DNA of 64,000 nucleotides, taken from Haliscomenobacter sp965225875. Its GTDB lineage: Bacteria > Bacteroidota > Bacteroidia > Chitinophagales > Saprospiraceae. Location of the stretch: contig NZ_CBDDBS010000002.1 of assembly GCF_965225875.1 (NCBI RefSeq), positions 1,240,001 to 1,304,000 on the forward strand. Reading direction: 5' to 3'. Each line of letters begins with the position of its first letter. Positions within the stretch are counted from its first letter, which is position 1. Positions 1-8,855 of this stretch are shown here, in pieces. A program made the position numbers and the translations under genes. The notes beneath the pieces are model-generated. The model had not been told where the DNA came from, did no database searches, and worked only from the letters and a program-made list of their open reading frames with translations.

Positions 1-78
1 CTCAACTTTCCTCATCCCTACCCTAACCCATTTCCTTTTTCCAGAAAAGCCTGTATTTTGGTGGAAAATTTGACCAGT

Positions 79-1305
79 ATGAACAGCGGGCCCAGCTTTG
101 GCATCACCTCTTTCAACATCGAAGGCTTTCGAGGCATCAAAAATGCTTCCGTGGAAGGTATTCCTGCTGATACCAAATGGATTTTTTTGACTGGGAAAAA
201 TGGAGGAGGTAAGACGAGCGTGTTGCAGGCTTTGTTTGTGGGGTTAATGAGTGAAAAAGAAGGAAATACAATTTTGGAAGCGAGTAAATTCAAGTCAAGT
301 ATTAGCCTTAAAACTAAAGATGGACAAACACTTCCTATAGAGAATGGAAAAATAGCTCCAGGACATAATAAATTTTCTTTCATTCAAGGGGGCTTTGTGA
401 GATCATTTTTGCCCGACCTAACAGTATCAGAAACCTCTGCAGGTTATCAAGTAATACTTAGACCTGTAGTTGCTTATGGTGCTAATCGAACTCTTATTCA
501 AAATTTGCAATCAGGTGATAATATAGAACAAAAGTATTATCGTTCAAAAAGCATTTTTGGAACAGATGCTACTCTTTTAAATATTGAAGCGGAATTCAAA
601 AACTGGTCGTATCGTGCAAATTCACAAGAATTAATTGCCAAAGACAAAGATTTAGCTGAGCGGCTTAAAACCATAGTCCATAGCCTAAAGAAATTGCTTT
701 TGAATTTAATGCCTAATCTTTTTGAAATCGAAATTGATGTTGTCAAAGACAGGGTTATCTATTGGGAAAAGGATGATAATGGAGATAAAATAGAAACGCC
801 TAAGTCATTCAATCAACTTGCTTCCGGTAATCGTAGTATCATTGCCATGATAGGAGACATGGTGATTCGTTTGTTAGAAGGCCAACTGGAAATATCAGAC
901 CCATCCGACCTCGAAGGCATTGCCCTCATCGACGAACTTGACGTCCACCTACACCCCACCTGGCAAAAAGCTCTGCCCAATCTTTTATCCGAAATCTTCC
1001 CAAAAATCCAGTTCATCGCCAGCACTCATAGCCCAATCCCACTTTTAGGTGCGCCCAAAGAGAGTGTGGTTTTGAAGGTACATCAAAGTAGTGAGGCAGG
1101 TATTACGGTTGAAAAATTAGATATTGACTTAACCAGACTGCTTCCAAATAGTTTGCTCACTTCACCAATTTTTGATTTTGAGGAGATTATCCCCACGGCA
1201 AATGCTGGCCCGAAAGATTTACTCACTGAAGACTCTTTCGAAGAAGCGATGGCAAATGAAAAAATCAAAAATCGTTTAAAAAAGCTCGCGCAAGCATTGA
1301 AATGA
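79..1305 (+). CDS. ptuA: Septu-like defence ATPase (PtuA-type AAA/SMC-like)
   Basis: An ABC/SMC-like ATPase of the AAA_21 class, likely the sensor ATPase of a two-gene anti-phage module. Counting from the ATG at 79, the Walker A GKNGGGKTS lies at residues 39-47, a Walker B ALIDELDVHLHP near residue 282, and the switch motif ASTHSP near residue 316. The middle is long and divergent, as in PtuA/RecF-like proteins. TTG (58) and GTG (61) starts also exist in frame; ATG 79 is preferred. It overlaps the HNH nuclease gene by ATGA, so the two are translationally coupled. The pair is richer in AT than the flotillin gene that follows, consistent with an acquired module. The ATPase call is secure; assignment to Septu rests on the partner and is inference. 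Confidence 0.8.
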   Translation: MNSGPSFGITSFNIEGFRGIKNASVEGIPADTKWIFLTGKNGGGKTSVLQALFVGLMSEKEGNTILEASKFKSSISLKTKDGQTLPIENGKIAPGHNKFSFIQGGFVRSFLPDLTVSETSAGYQVILRPVVAYGANRTLIQNLQSGDNIEQKYYRSKSIFGTDATLLNIEAEFKNWSYRANSQELIAKDKDLAERLKTIVHSLKKLLLNLMPNLFEIEIDVVKDRVIYWEKDDNGDKIETPKSFNQLASGNRSIIAMIGDMVIRLLEGQLEISDPSDLEGIALIDELDVHLHPTWQKALPNLLSEIFPKIQFIASTHSPIPLLGAPKESVVLKVHQSSEAGITVEKLDIDLTRLLPNSLLTSPIFDFEEIIPTANAGPKDLLTEDSFEEAMANEKIKNRLKKLAQALK

Positions 1306-2171
1306 TCAAAGTACATAAGGATTTCGAAGCAATCCCACGTCATCTAAACCAAAAGAGTGCTAAAAAGCAAACACTTGCCGCCATTGCAGCACAAGACGGA
1401 AATATGTACGTTAGGAATTACAAACACAGCTCGGTCAAAACAGCCTTATCCGAGATTTATCACCATAAATGCGCCTATTGTGAATCAACCATTACCCACA
1501 GCGCCCCATTACAAGTAGAACATTATCGCCCTAAAGCGGATGTGGACAAAAAAGATTTGCAGATCGGCGAAATCCACAAGGGTTACTATTGGTTGGGAAA
1601 TGAATGGTCAAATCTCCTTTTAGCTTGTCAAAATTGTAATGGGAAAGGTGCCAAAGGGAATCGCTTTCCAATTGCAGGAGTTCGACTTTTGAACCATCCA
1701 AACGATGTCGCTCATTATTCGATTTTACACGAGGCCATGCTTGCCGAGATGCCTCTCTTATTGAATCCAGAATTAGTAGATCCTTTAGACCATCTATATC
1801 TGGATCAGGATGGATTCATGCATGGAAAAAGTGATTGTGGTGACATAAGCATTGAAGTTTACAATTTAAACCGTGAGGGACTGAGAACTCGGCGGCAAAC
1901 AATCATCAATCAATTTTTCCGTGCACTCAACAACCAATTGATTGAGCTTTTTAATCCTCTGGAACCGCTTACGCCTGATCAATTTCAACGCCAAATGAAC
2001 CTTGTTTTTAAAAAGTTATTTGCAGGAAGAAAGCCTAGTGTTGAATACTCATTCGTATACATCAACATCATATCCAATTTTGATTCTATTCTTTTGCCAT
2101 TAATAGAACAAGAATTTCAGCCTATCATAAATCGATCCTTTCAAATCTATATACAAACCCAAATCCCCTAG
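1302..2171 (+). CDS. ptuB: HNH endonuclease, PtuB-like (TIGR02646 type)
   Basis: A predicted HNH nuclease and probable effector of the Septu-like module. It has two Cys pairs (C57-x2-C60 and C109-x2-C112) around the catalytic VEH motif at H74 and N104, followed by GKGAKGNRF, the layout of the TIGR02646 HNH family found in PtuB and in retron-associated effectors. No signal peptide or membrane segment is seen. Its start codon lies inside the stop of the ATPase gene (ATGA). At 289 residues it is longer than compact HNH domains, and the C-terminal half (after residue 130) has no recognised domain. In the known system PtuA and PtuB form a complex that cleaves nucleic acid; that activity is inferred here. 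Confidence 0.8.
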   Translation: MIKVHKDFEAIPRHLNQKSAKKQTLAAIAAQDGNMYVRNYKHSSVKTALSEIYHHKCAYCESTITHSAPLQVEHYRPKADVDKKDLQIGEIHKGYYWLGNEWSNLLLACQNCNGKGAKGNRFPIAGVRLLNHPNDVAHYSILHEAMLAEMPLLLNPELVDPLDHLYLDQDGFMHGKSDCGDISIEVYNLNREGLRTRRQTIINQFFRALNNQLIELFNPLEPLTPDQFQRQMNLVFKKLFAGRKPSVEYSFVYINIISNFDSILLPLIEQEFQPIINRSFQIYIQTQIP

Positions 2172-2319
2172 CCCCCATTTCCCCCACCTTCATCGCTTTC
2201 CAATCCCGCGTCATCGAATAAAATAGCAAATCCACCCTTTCCACCCCCATACTTGCCCTGTGATCGTTGCTAATTACAACGACATCAAAACCAAAAATCA
2301 ACAAACTCAAATTTTTAAC

Positions 2320-4236
2320 ATGAACCCTATTGGTATCGTTGCACTATGGTGGGGTAGTATCTTCCTCGCCATACTGATTTTTTTGCTCACTTACCGTTTT
2401 TGGTTCAGGCTACTGGGGATTATTCTGGTGCCGGAAGACAAAATCGGACTCGTAACCCTGAAGTTTTCGCTTTTTGGCGAAAAGAAAGAACTACCGCCCA
2501 ACCGGATCATCGCGGTGGATGGCGAAGCGGGTTTCCAGGCTCAAACCCTGGCCCCGGGGATTCACTTCTGGTACTGGATTTGGCAATACCACATCGAATT
2601 GCAGCCTTTGACAATCATTCCTCCCGGCCAGATCGGCTTGCTGATTGCCAAGGACGGTGATGAGTTGCCGACCAACTCGATTTTGGGTAAACGCGTCGAC
2701 TGCGACGCCTACCAGGATGCTGCCGCCTTCATCCGCAACGGTGGACAAAAAGGCCGTCAAACTGCCTACATCACCACCGGGGTGTACCGGATCAACACCT
2801 TCCTGTTTGACATCGTGCTCGCGCCGATGACTCAAATCAAGGAAAACATGTTGGGCATCATCACAACCCTGGATGGTGCGCCGATTGAGGTTGGGCAAAT
2901 CGCTGGTCGTGAAGTGGCTGACCACAACAACTTCCAGGACGCCGATGCCTTTTTGCGCGGCGGTGGCAACAAAGGTTTACAACCGCAGGTGCTCCTGGCC
3001 GGTTCGTACAACCTCAACCCCTGGTTTGCACAAATTGAAGAACATGAAATGACGCAAATTCCGATCGGTCACGTGGGGGTAGTCATCTCTTTCTACGGTA
3101 AAGAAGGTGTCGACCTCAGTGGCGACGAATTCCGTCACGGTAACATTGTGTCCAGAGGCCAGAAAGGCGTTTGGGCAGAACCCTTCGGCCCTGGTAAATA
3201 CCCCGTTAATAAGTATTTGTATAAAGTGGAATTGGTGCCTACCACCAACCTTGTGCTCAACTGGGCCAGCGCCCGCACCGAGTCACACATGTTGGACAAG
3301 CACCTGTCTACCATCACTGTACGTTCGAAGGACGGTTTCCCCTTCAACCTCGACGTGTCGCAGATCATCCACATCCCGGCCACCGAGGCACCCAAGGTAA
3401 TCGCCCGCTTTGGTAGCATGCACAACCTGGTCAGCCAGGTTTTGGAGCCAACCATTGGTAACTACTTCCGTAACTCGGCGCAAGATGCTGATGTGATTTC
3501 GTTCCTGACCTCGCGTAAAGAGCGGCAGGATTCGGCCAAAAGGCACATTGGTCAGGTGCTTTCGGAATACAACGTACACGGGGTAGATACCCTGATTGGT
3601 GACATCGTACCGCCCGATTCGCTGATGAAAACGCTGACCGACCGTAAGTTGGCCGAAGAACAAAAGGTGACCTACGACACCCAGAAAATGGCCCAGGAAA
3701 CGCGGCAGGCGCTCGAAAAAGAGACCGCCATCGCCGACATCCAAAAGCAGATCGTACAAGCCGATCAGGGTGTATTGATCGCCGAACGCATCGCCGACGC
3801 CGCCGTAAAAAAGTCGACGGGTGAAGCGAATGGAGTAAAAATTGCCGCCTCGGCTGAAGCGGAACGCACCAAGATGATCGCCTCGGCCGATGCTGAGCGC
3901 ACCAAAATGAGTGCCGCCGCCGAATCTGAAAAGGTAAGGCTGATGGCCCAGGCCGAAGCCGAAAAAATTGAAATCACGGGTAAAGCGGAAGCTGAAAAGA
4001 CCCTGGCAGTGGGTCAGTCCAGTGCCGAAGCTTACCGCCTCGCCGTAGAAGCGATGGGTGGTGACAACTTTACCAAAATGAAAGTGATGGAAACGATTGG
4101 GCAAGAAAAAGTCAAAATCATCCCGGATGTACTCATCACTGGCGAAGGTGGTGGTGCCAACGGTGCCATCGGCGGCATGCTGGGCTTGAGATTGCTGGAT
4201 ATGCTCAAAAGTGAGAAAAAAGAAGAACAGGCTTAA
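2320..4236 (+). CDS. Large SPFH/flotillin-like membrane protein
   Basis: A membrane-anchored SPFH (band 7) protein of about 638 residues. A strongly hydrophobic N-terminus (residues 1-35) is followed by three tandem modules of about 62 residues, each beginning IGLLIAKDG / LGIITTLDG / VGVVISFYG and ending in GVYRINTFLFDI-like sequence. The SPFH domain follows (roughly 260-420), then a long Ala/Glu/Lys-rich coiled coil (AEAEKIEITGKAEAEK) and a Gly-rich tail, the flotillin layout. The ATG at 2320 is preferred over an upstream GTG at 2260 because it places the membrane segment at the N-terminus. Flotillins organise membrane microdomains; the partner here is unknown. A strong terminator follows, so it is probably monocistronic. 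Confidence 0.85.
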   Translation: MNPIGIVALWWGSIFLAILIFLLTYRFWFRLLGIILVPEDKIGLVTLKFSLFGEKKELPPNRIIAVDGEAGFQAQTLAPGIHFWYWIWQYHIELQPLTIIPPGQIGLLIAKDGDELPTNSILGKRVDCDAYQDAAAFIRNGGQKGRQTAYITTGVYRINTFLFDIVLAPMTQIKENMLGIITTLDGAPIEVGQIAGREVADHNNFQDADAFLRGGGNKGLQPQVLLAGSYNLNPWFAQIEEHEMTQIPIGHVGVVISFYGKEGVDLSGDEFRHGNIVSRGQKGVWAEPFGPGKYPVNKYLYKVELVPTTNLVLNWASARTESHMLDKHLSTITVRSKDGFPFNLDVSQIIHIPATEAPKVIARFGSMHNLVSQVLEPTIGNYFRNSAQDADVISFLTSRKERQDSAKRHIGQVLSEYNVHGVDTLIGDIVPPDSLMKTLTDRKLAEEQKVTYDTQKMAQETRQALEKETAIADIQKQIVQADQGVLIAERIADAAVKKSTGEANGVKIAASAEAERTKMIASADAERTKMSAAAESEKVRLMAQAEAEKIEITGKAEAEKTLAVGQSSAEAYRLAVEAMGGDNFTKMKVMETIGQEKVKIIPDVLITGEGGGANGAIGGMLGLRLLDMLKSEKKEEQA

Positions 4237-4255
4237 TCAGGATTTTTTTTGATGC

Positions 4256-4300
4256 AAGAGGCTGTCTCCATACGAAAGGAAGGGGACAGCCTCTCTTTTT
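4256..4300 (+). terminator. Intrinsic terminator after the flotillin-like gene
   Basis: Inverted repeat AGAGGCTGTCTCC / GGGGACAGCCTCT (one mismatch) with a loop of about 12 nt, followed by CTTTTTT. It starts about 20 nt after the stop codon. Confidence 0.8.
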
Positions 4301-4451
4301 TGAATCCAGCTTACCCACTTTTGCCCATAGCGTAGAAAAAGCACCTGCTTTTTGCCCATAAACTACGCACAACCCGGTGGCTTACTTTTTGTGCATGACT
4401 ATTTAAATGAGTGATTGTATTTCGCAATTGATCAATTTAAAATCAACCATC

Positions 4452-4922
4452 ATGCAAAACAATGAAAAATTGGTTCAGGCCCTTAACGAACTAGTGAGTA
4501 TCAACTACGACCGCGTCTTTGGTTATGAAAAAGCCAGCGAGGAAGTAGGCGGCAACGATATTGATTTGCGTACCCTGTTTAACCGAAACGCCAGTCAAAG
4601 CCGCAAGTACGTCAGCGATCTGCAGCAGACCATCCGTGGTTTGGGCGGCGAACCTGTAACGGATTCGACCACGCGCGGCAAACTGTTTCGCGTGTGGATG
4701 GATTTCAAATCCACGTTAATGGGAAAAGACCGTAAATCTGTTCTGGATTCCTGTGCGTATGGTGAAGAAGCCGCGCTGAAAGCTTACGATGAAGCATTGC
4801 AGACGGAAGCCCACCTGCCCGACAACATTCGGGTAAGCATTGCGGAGCACAAACAAACGTTAACCTCAGCTCACCGTGCCATTCAGGAAGCAGCCCGCCT
4901 GCAGGAGGTAGTGGACAAATAA
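4452..4922 (+). CDS. PA2169-family four-helix-bundle protein (DUF2383)
   Basis: A 156-residue soluble all-helical protein of the DUF2383/PA2169 family, a ferritin-like four-helix bundle often induced by envelope or general stress. Visible family features are the N-terminal LVSINYDRVFGYEKASEEV segment, a middle RKYVSDLQQ helix, and YDEALQ near the C-terminal third. No function is established. ATG 4452 is preferred over 4407 because the family starts just before LVQALNELVSINYD. It is flanked by terminator-like hairpins on both sides and begins a run of stress-type small genes (BrkB-family protein, two-TM protein, YtxH). Confidence 0.75.
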   Translation: MQNNEKLVQALNELVSINYDRVFGYEKASEEVGGNDIDLRTLFNRNASQSRKYVSDLQQTIRGLGGEPVTDSTTRGKLFRVWMDFKSTLMGKDRKSVLDSCAYGEEAALKAYDEALQTEAHLPDNIRVSIAEHKQTLTSAHRAIQEAARLQEVVDK

Positions 4923-4949
4923 ACCGCTCAATCCCCACTGTAAAATGCT

Positions 4950-5004
4950 CAAACGAGGACATAAACCATACGCGGTATATGCCCTCGTTCGGGCGTTTTT
5001 TATT
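4950..5004 (+). terminator. Intrinsic terminator after DUF2383 gene
   Basis: Stem AACGAGGACATA / TATGCCCTCGTT (one G-U type mismatch) with a 14-15 nt loop, followed by CGGGCGTTTTTTATTT. It separates the DUF2383 gene from the BrkB-family gene. Confidence 0.7.
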
Positions 5005-5016
5005 TAACCAAGCAAC

Positions 5017-6054
5017 ATGAACAGCCTTACTTCATACCTGAGCAAAGTCATCCGGAGATTCTGGCTCAACCTGCGGGATTTTTTTCATTTGCTCTACCAG
5101 TCTTTTTATGAATTCAGCAATGACAATGCGCTGAAGTTAAGCGCTTCACTGGCGTACTATACCTTGTTTTCACTGGCACCCATGCTGATCATTGTCATCG
5201 CAGTCAGCAGCCTATGGTTTGGCAAGGAGGCTGCTGAAGGGTATTTGTACACACAATTTGAGGACCTTCTGGGCACTACAGGAGCAATCCAACTCCAGGA
5301 AATGATCAGCAACGCCCATTTCTCGGGCAATACTCCACTGGCTACCATCATCGGAATTGCCACGCTGGTAATTGGTGCCACAGGTGTCTTTTTGGAAATT
5401 CAGGACTCCATCAATTCCATTTGGAGCATTCGAGCCAAGCCCAAACGCAGCTGGTTGAAATTCATCCAAAATCGTTTGCTTTCTTTTTCCTTGATCATTG
5501 GCATTGGCTTTTTGTTGTTGGTGTCTTTAGTGCTCAGCGCTTTGTTGTCAGTAGTCTATAATTTTGTCAATCAGCATTTTGGTGACGTTGCCTGGTTGAG
5601 TTGGATCATCTCCAATGTCATCAACATGGCAGCCGTCGTCTTGCTTTTTGCCATCATTTTTAAAGTGCTTCCCGACGCTACTATTCATTGGCGTGATGTG
5701 ATGGTAGGAGCTGTATTAACTGCCCTGCTGTTTTTGTTGGGCAAATGGTTGATCAACTATTACCTGAGTCGCTCTTCTACCCTATCGGTATATGGTGCAG
5801 CCGGTGCTATGGTCCTGATCATCTTGTGGGTATATTATTCGGCAGCCATCCTTTATTTCGGCGCAGAATTCACCAAAGTATACGCCAACAAACACGGAAG
5901 CCGGATTCGCCCCAATCAGTATGCTGTTTTTGTTGAGAAAAAAGAAATTCAAACCCAGGATCAGACGGTTAGCCTTGCAGAAAAGAATCGCGATGAAGTT
6001 AAAATAGAAAAAGGCCCAAAGTCCCAGGCTCAAACCTCGAATAAGGACAAATAG
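5017..6054 (+). CDS. YihY/BrkB-family inner-membrane protein
   Basis: A polytopic inner-membrane protein of the YihY/virulence factor BrkB family (345 residues, about six membrane segments). The family signature LKLSASLAYYTLFSLAPMLI is near residues 40-60, followed by TGVFLEIQDSINSIW and, near residue 255, YGAAGAMVLIILWVYYSA. The C-terminal 50 residues are charged and cytoplasmic, ending in a Lys/Gln-rich tail. The family was once proposed to be RNase BN, which was later refuted; its transport or structural role is unknown. It starts at ATG 5017 just after a terminator, so it probably has its own promoter. Confidence 0.88.
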   Translation: MNSLTSYLSKVIRRFWLNLRDFFHLLYQSFYEFSNDNALKLSASLAYYTLFSLAPMLIIVIAVSSLWFGKEAAEGYLYTQFEDLLGTTGAIQLQEMISNAHFSGNTPLATIIGIATLVIGATGVFLEIQDSINSIWSIRAKPKRSWLKFIQNRLLSFSLIIGIGFLLLVSLVLSALLSVVYNFVNQHFGDVAWLSWIISNVINMAAVVLLFAIIFKVLPDATIHWRDVMVGAVLTALLFLLGKWLINYYLSRSSTLSVYGAAGAMVLIILWVYYSAAILYFGAEFTKVYANKHGSRIRPNQYAVFVEKKEIQTQDQTVSLAEKNRDEVKIEKGPKSQAQTSNKDK

Positions 6055-6061
6055 TCCCTCA

Positions 6062-6093
6062 GTTGGGGAAAAGAGTTCCCGTTTTTCCCCCAA
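6062..6093 (+). terminator. Hairpin 8 nt after the BrkB-family stop codon
   Basis: Imperfect stem TTGGGGAAAA / TTTTTCCCCCAA with a loop of about 9 nt. There is no T-run after the stem, so termination is uncertain; it fits the window-wide habit of placing hairpins right behind stop codons. Confidence 0.35.
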
Positions 6094-6199
6094 ACCCTAT
6101 GGCAAGGTTTTTTTAATCCTATAGATGCAACATACTATGAGAAAACCCCCAACTCCAAAAAACCAACTTTTTTTACCACCAACGAAAAACCAAAAGCAT

Positions 6200-6430
6200 A
6201 TGAGATCAAGACCCTTAGGAATTATCCTCGTCATCCTTGGCATAGTGATGATGGCGTACACCGGATTCAATTTTGTGACGCGCGAAAAAGTAGTGGACAT
6301 TGGTCCGCTGGAGATTGAAAAGAAAGAAAACAATCCCGTGCGCTGGTCACCCGTAGTAGGTTTGGTGCTACTAATCGGCGGAGTGGTTGTGCTGGTAAGC
6401 AGCAAAAGCACGGCCAATAGCAATGGTTAA
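6200..6430 (+). CDS. Small two-TM membrane protein
   Basis: A conserved-looking 76-residue membrane protein with two hydrophobic helices: PLGIILVILGIVMMAYTGF (residues 4-22) and VVGLVLLIGGVVVLVSS near the C-terminus. Between them lies the acidic/basic loop VVDIGPLEIEKKE. The ATG at 6200 puts the first helix at the N-terminus; an upstream ATG at 6125 would add a Pro/Lys-rich extension and is less likely. No function is recognised. It sits between the BrkB-family and YtxH-like genes, a grouping often seen in stress-responsive clusters of this phylum. Confidence 0.6.
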   Translation: MRSRPLGIILVILGIVMMAYTGFNFVTREKVVDIGPLEIEKKENNPVRWSPVVGLVLLIGGVVVLVSSKSTANSNG

Positions 6431-6563
6431 AATCTTACTGCATCTGAAAGCTTATTTAGCCCCAAGCGCATGTTTAAGCTTCTTGAGTTCATCCTCCCTC
6501 CGCAAAAACTTGAACATGCGCTAACGCCTATTTTACTATCTCATCACCTTAAAAACGAATGAC

Positions 6564-6863
6564 ATGAATGCAAGAAAAATCGCATGGCGCGTAGCAGCCG
6601 GTGTAGCTGTTGGCTCTGCAGTAGCAGCTTTGTATGGCACCAAAAAAGGAGCTGAACTGCGCAAAAAAATCGCTGACTTTAGTAGCCAGCACGCTGGCGA
6701 AGTGGGCAGCGCCATCACTGGAATTGTAGGGAGCCTCTATGGTGCTTCTGGAAGTAAAGAAGAAACAGGCCATACCCTGAATCTCGAAAACAAAAACGTG
6801 CATACCCCTAAAAAAGAAGAGAGAGAAGAATGGGCATTGCCCTCTGCCTCAAAAACGCGGTAG
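6564..6863 (+). CDS. YtxH-domain small stress-type protein
   Basis: A 99-residue YtxH-family protein. It has the typical start RKIAWRVAAGVAVGSAVAAL, a short Gly/Ala membrane helix, then YGTKKGAELRKKIADF, the GAxLRKKI motif of the family. The remainder is hydrophilic with a charged tail. Members are general-stress proteins of unknown biochemical role, membrane-anchored with a cytoplasmic amphipathic helix. Followed by an intrinsic terminator. Confidence 0.75.
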   Translation: MNARKIAWRVAAGVAVGSAVAALYGTKKGAELRKKIADFSSQHAGEVGSAITGIVGSLYGASGSKEETGHTLNLENKNVHTPKKEEREEWALPSASKTR

Positions 6864-6930
6864 CCTAAACTTTTCTTGATCGCACCAACACGTGCGGAAG
6901 AAGACTAATCCAAAGGTTAATACGTACCAA

Positions 6931-6963
6931 AGAGAGGGAGGGGATTTCTCTCCCTCTTTTTCC
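6931..6963 (+). terminator. Intrinsic terminator after YtxH gene
   Basis: Stem AGAGGGAG / CTCCCTCT with a 9-nt loop, followed by TTTTTCC. Confidence 0.65.
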
Positions 6964-7040
6964 TCTTCTTGTAACCCATCAGAATGGTGAAGTTTCAGGA
7001 ATTGGGCAGGCCTGTTTCACAATCCCAAAAAATACAAATT

Positions 7041-7160
7041 ATGAACAATCTTTTCAAAGGCCTCATCGCAGGCTATGGTGCCATGAAACTAGGCGGAGGT
7101 TGCTTAGGGACCATTGTTGTGTTCATCATCATCTGGGTGGTACTTGGACAATGCAACTAA
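7041..7160 (+). CDS. 39-residue membrane microprotein
   Basis: A very short reading frame with ATG at 7041 and TAA at 7158-7160. The product begins MNNLFKGLIAGYGAMKLGG, then a single strongly hydrophobic helix (GTIVVFIIIWVVLGQC). The glycine-rich amphipathic start plus one transmembrane helix, its place in a stress/envelope gene run, and the clean fit between a terminator upstream and the beta-barrel gene downstream make it a credible microprotein. No function is recognised. Confidence 0.55.
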   Translation: MNNLFKGLIAGYGAMKLGGGCLGTIVVFIIIWVVLGQCN

Positions 7161-7232
7161 CTTAAAATTGTATTTGCCCTTTACAGCTAAGATCAATCCC
7201 CTTAAGGGCAATCAAACTTCCTATTTCATACT

Positions 7233-7982
7233 ATGAAAAATTTTACAATGAAAACTATCGCAGCCATCCTCTTTATGATCTTGATCGCATTTGGAGGCTT
7301 ATTGGCACAACAATCAAACTTTTATCCTACTCAACGGGGCAATTTTATGATTGGTTCAAGCATGGGATTTTCTATCTCCAAATCATCCATTGATATTCAA
7401 TCCAACACTGGCTCCGTTCAGGGAGATGGTGGCAGGGCTTCCCAATTCAACCTTTCCCCCAGTATTGGTTATTTTCTGGGGCAAAACTTTGTAATGGGTA
7501 TTGGCATGGATTGGCTCAGAACCACCAGCACGGCAGGCGTGGATCTGGGAGGAGATGTAGCCGCCGCTCCCGTGCGCTCTGAAAACGACAATCTGCTTTT
7601 TGGCCCGTTTATGCGCTATTACATCCCTTCTGGTGAAAACAAGGCGTACTTCTTGGATGCCACGGTTGGTTTTGGCAATTCGAGAAATCAATTTGTAGAA
7701 AACAACGAGGCACAAATCATCGACAATAGTTTGTTGTCGATTGGGGTAGGACCTGGCTTCACCATTTTTGCCAGCGACGGGATTGCGCTCGAAGCGCTGG
7801 TAAAATACAATTTCGCCAAAAGTGACAGCCAGATTAATGTGGGGGAAATCAGCAGGACTTCTGTTACCTGGACCAATGCTTTGGATTTTTCGGTAGGGAT
7901 TCGTTACTATTTTGGTGGCGTTCGGCCAACAGCGGCAGCCCAGCCAGCAAAACCGCTAAATAGTGGCAGTTTGTACCGTTAA
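7233..7982 (+). CDS. Outer-membrane beta-barrel protein
   Basis: A 249-residue exported beta-barrel. The N-terminus is a signal peptide (basic start, AAILFMILIAFGG core, cleavage near LAQQ). The mature part has alternating amphipathic strands (GNFMIGSSMGFSIS, FVMGIGMDW, ALDFSVGIRYYF) typical of OmpA/OmpW-like eight-stranded barrels. The C-terminal strand IRYYFGG lies before a short proline/alanine-rich tail. A second ATG six codons in could also serve as start. No specific substrate is evident; it is probably a structural porin-like protein in the outer membrane. Confidence 0.7.
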   Translation: MKNFTMKTIAAILFMILIAFGGLLAQQSNFYPTQRGNFMIGSSMGFSISKSSIDIQSNTGSVQGDGGRASQFNLSPSIGYFLGQNFVMGIGMDWLRTTSTAGVDLGGDVAAAPVRSENDNLLFGPFMRYYIPSGENKAYFLDATVGFGNSRNQFVENNEAQIIDNSLLSIGVGPGFTIFASDGIALEALVKYNFAKSDSQINVGEISRTSVTWTNALDFSVGIRYYFGGVRPTAAAQPAKPLNSGSLYR

Positions 7983-8075
7983 ACGAAAACCTTGCAAAAA
8001 TATAGCCCGCTTACTCCACATTGTGCAGGAGTAACCCGGGAGGATTTTCAGTCATATATTCCATGCACACGACTT

Positions 8076-8116
8076 ACGGCCAAGTGATCAAACTTCGGTT
8101 TGATTGCTGTGGCCGT
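8076..8116. terminator. Bidirectional terminator with UUCG loop
   Basis: ACGGCCAAGTGATCAAAC / GTTTGATTGCTGTGGCCGT form a long stem (one bulge, few mismatches) closed by C-TTCG-G, an exceptionally stable tetraloop. It lies between the convergent genes ending at 7982 and 8193. Confidence 0.7.
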
Positions 8117-8192
8117 TTGTTGTATGGTTTAATTCAGGGGAGAAAAATTCCCCCCTGATTCAAAAATGAGAGAGCGTTTCCCAAAGGGTTTA

Positions 8193-8855
8193 TTAAAAAG
8201 GAAAAACCGTAAGCGACAATTGAACACCGTGGTAATTTAACTTGGCCTTATCTTCAATGGGTTGGCCATTTGCATCGGTAAAAGTAATGTCCTGCACATT
8301 GCCCAATCCGCGGTAATATCTGCTACTGAGTTTGATCCACTTTCCAAATTGGTAGGAAAGACCTCCGATCAGGCCCACATCGGTTGCAGCATACCCGGAA
8401 TCATCAAAAAAATTAATTTTTTCCCCATCAAGAAGTGCTGTTTGATCCAACCAGGCACTTATTTCTCCACCTGCTTCGACCCATAATTGATCAATCAACT
8501 TAAAACCTGCGGTAAGGGGTAAACTCAGATAATGTGAGCTAGAGCTAAAGGATGAAGTCCCCCCAGTTGGGTACTTTATTATTGTCTTTAATCCTCTTTG
8601 ATTGTACAACAGATCAGCATTCAACGCAATGGATTCTTTAAGCAACAACTCGCTTCTTAAGCCAGCATGAATTCCCGATAACCAATCCGTTGATTTGTTA
8701 AATGTTTCATCATTTCCCTCAGGAGAGCCACTCATCAGTTGGTCGCTGTAGTTCCATCCCGCCTTTACCCCAATTTTCCATTTTGAGCCATTTTGAGCAA
8801 AAACAGTCAGGACAATGAACAAGCATAAACTCGTAAGTGCAATTCGATTCGACAT
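8193..8855 (-). CDS. PorT-like outer-membrane beta-barrel protein
   Basis: A 220-residue protein of the 'outer membrane protein beta-barrel domain' type (PF13568-like). The signal peptide (LTSLCLFIVLTVFAQ) is followed by WKIGVKAGWNYSDQL, the usual first strand of this family. Further strands (LNADLLYNQRGLK, SLPLTAGFKLI, LIGGLSYQFGKWIKLSSRYYRGL) and a final aromatic strand, VQLSLTVFPF, support barrel insertion. It converges with the preceding barrel gene and is separated from the LuxR regulator upstream by about 140 bp. Substrate unknown. Confidence 0.75.
   Translation of the reverse strand: MSNRIALTSLCLFIVLTVFAQNGSKWKIGVKAGWNYSDQLMSGSPEGNDETFNKSTDWLSGIHAGLRSELLLKESIALNADLLYNQRGLKTIIKYPTGGTSSFSSSSHYLSLPLTAGFKLIDQLWVEAGGEISAWLDQTALLDGEKINFFDDSGYAATDVGLIGGLSYQFGKWIKLSSRYYRGLGNVQDITFTDANGQPIEDKAKLNYHGVQLSLTVFPF

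Noticed and set aside
1..10. CTCAACTTTC at the left edge as the arm of an AAGTTGAG hairpin
   Set aside because: Only one unit is visible; the rest lies outside the window, so it cannot be supported.
3283..4104. 273-codon antisense frame in the flotillin-like gene
   Set aside because: Shadow of the Ala/Glu-rich coiled coil; Gly/Phe-rich translation is not protein-like.
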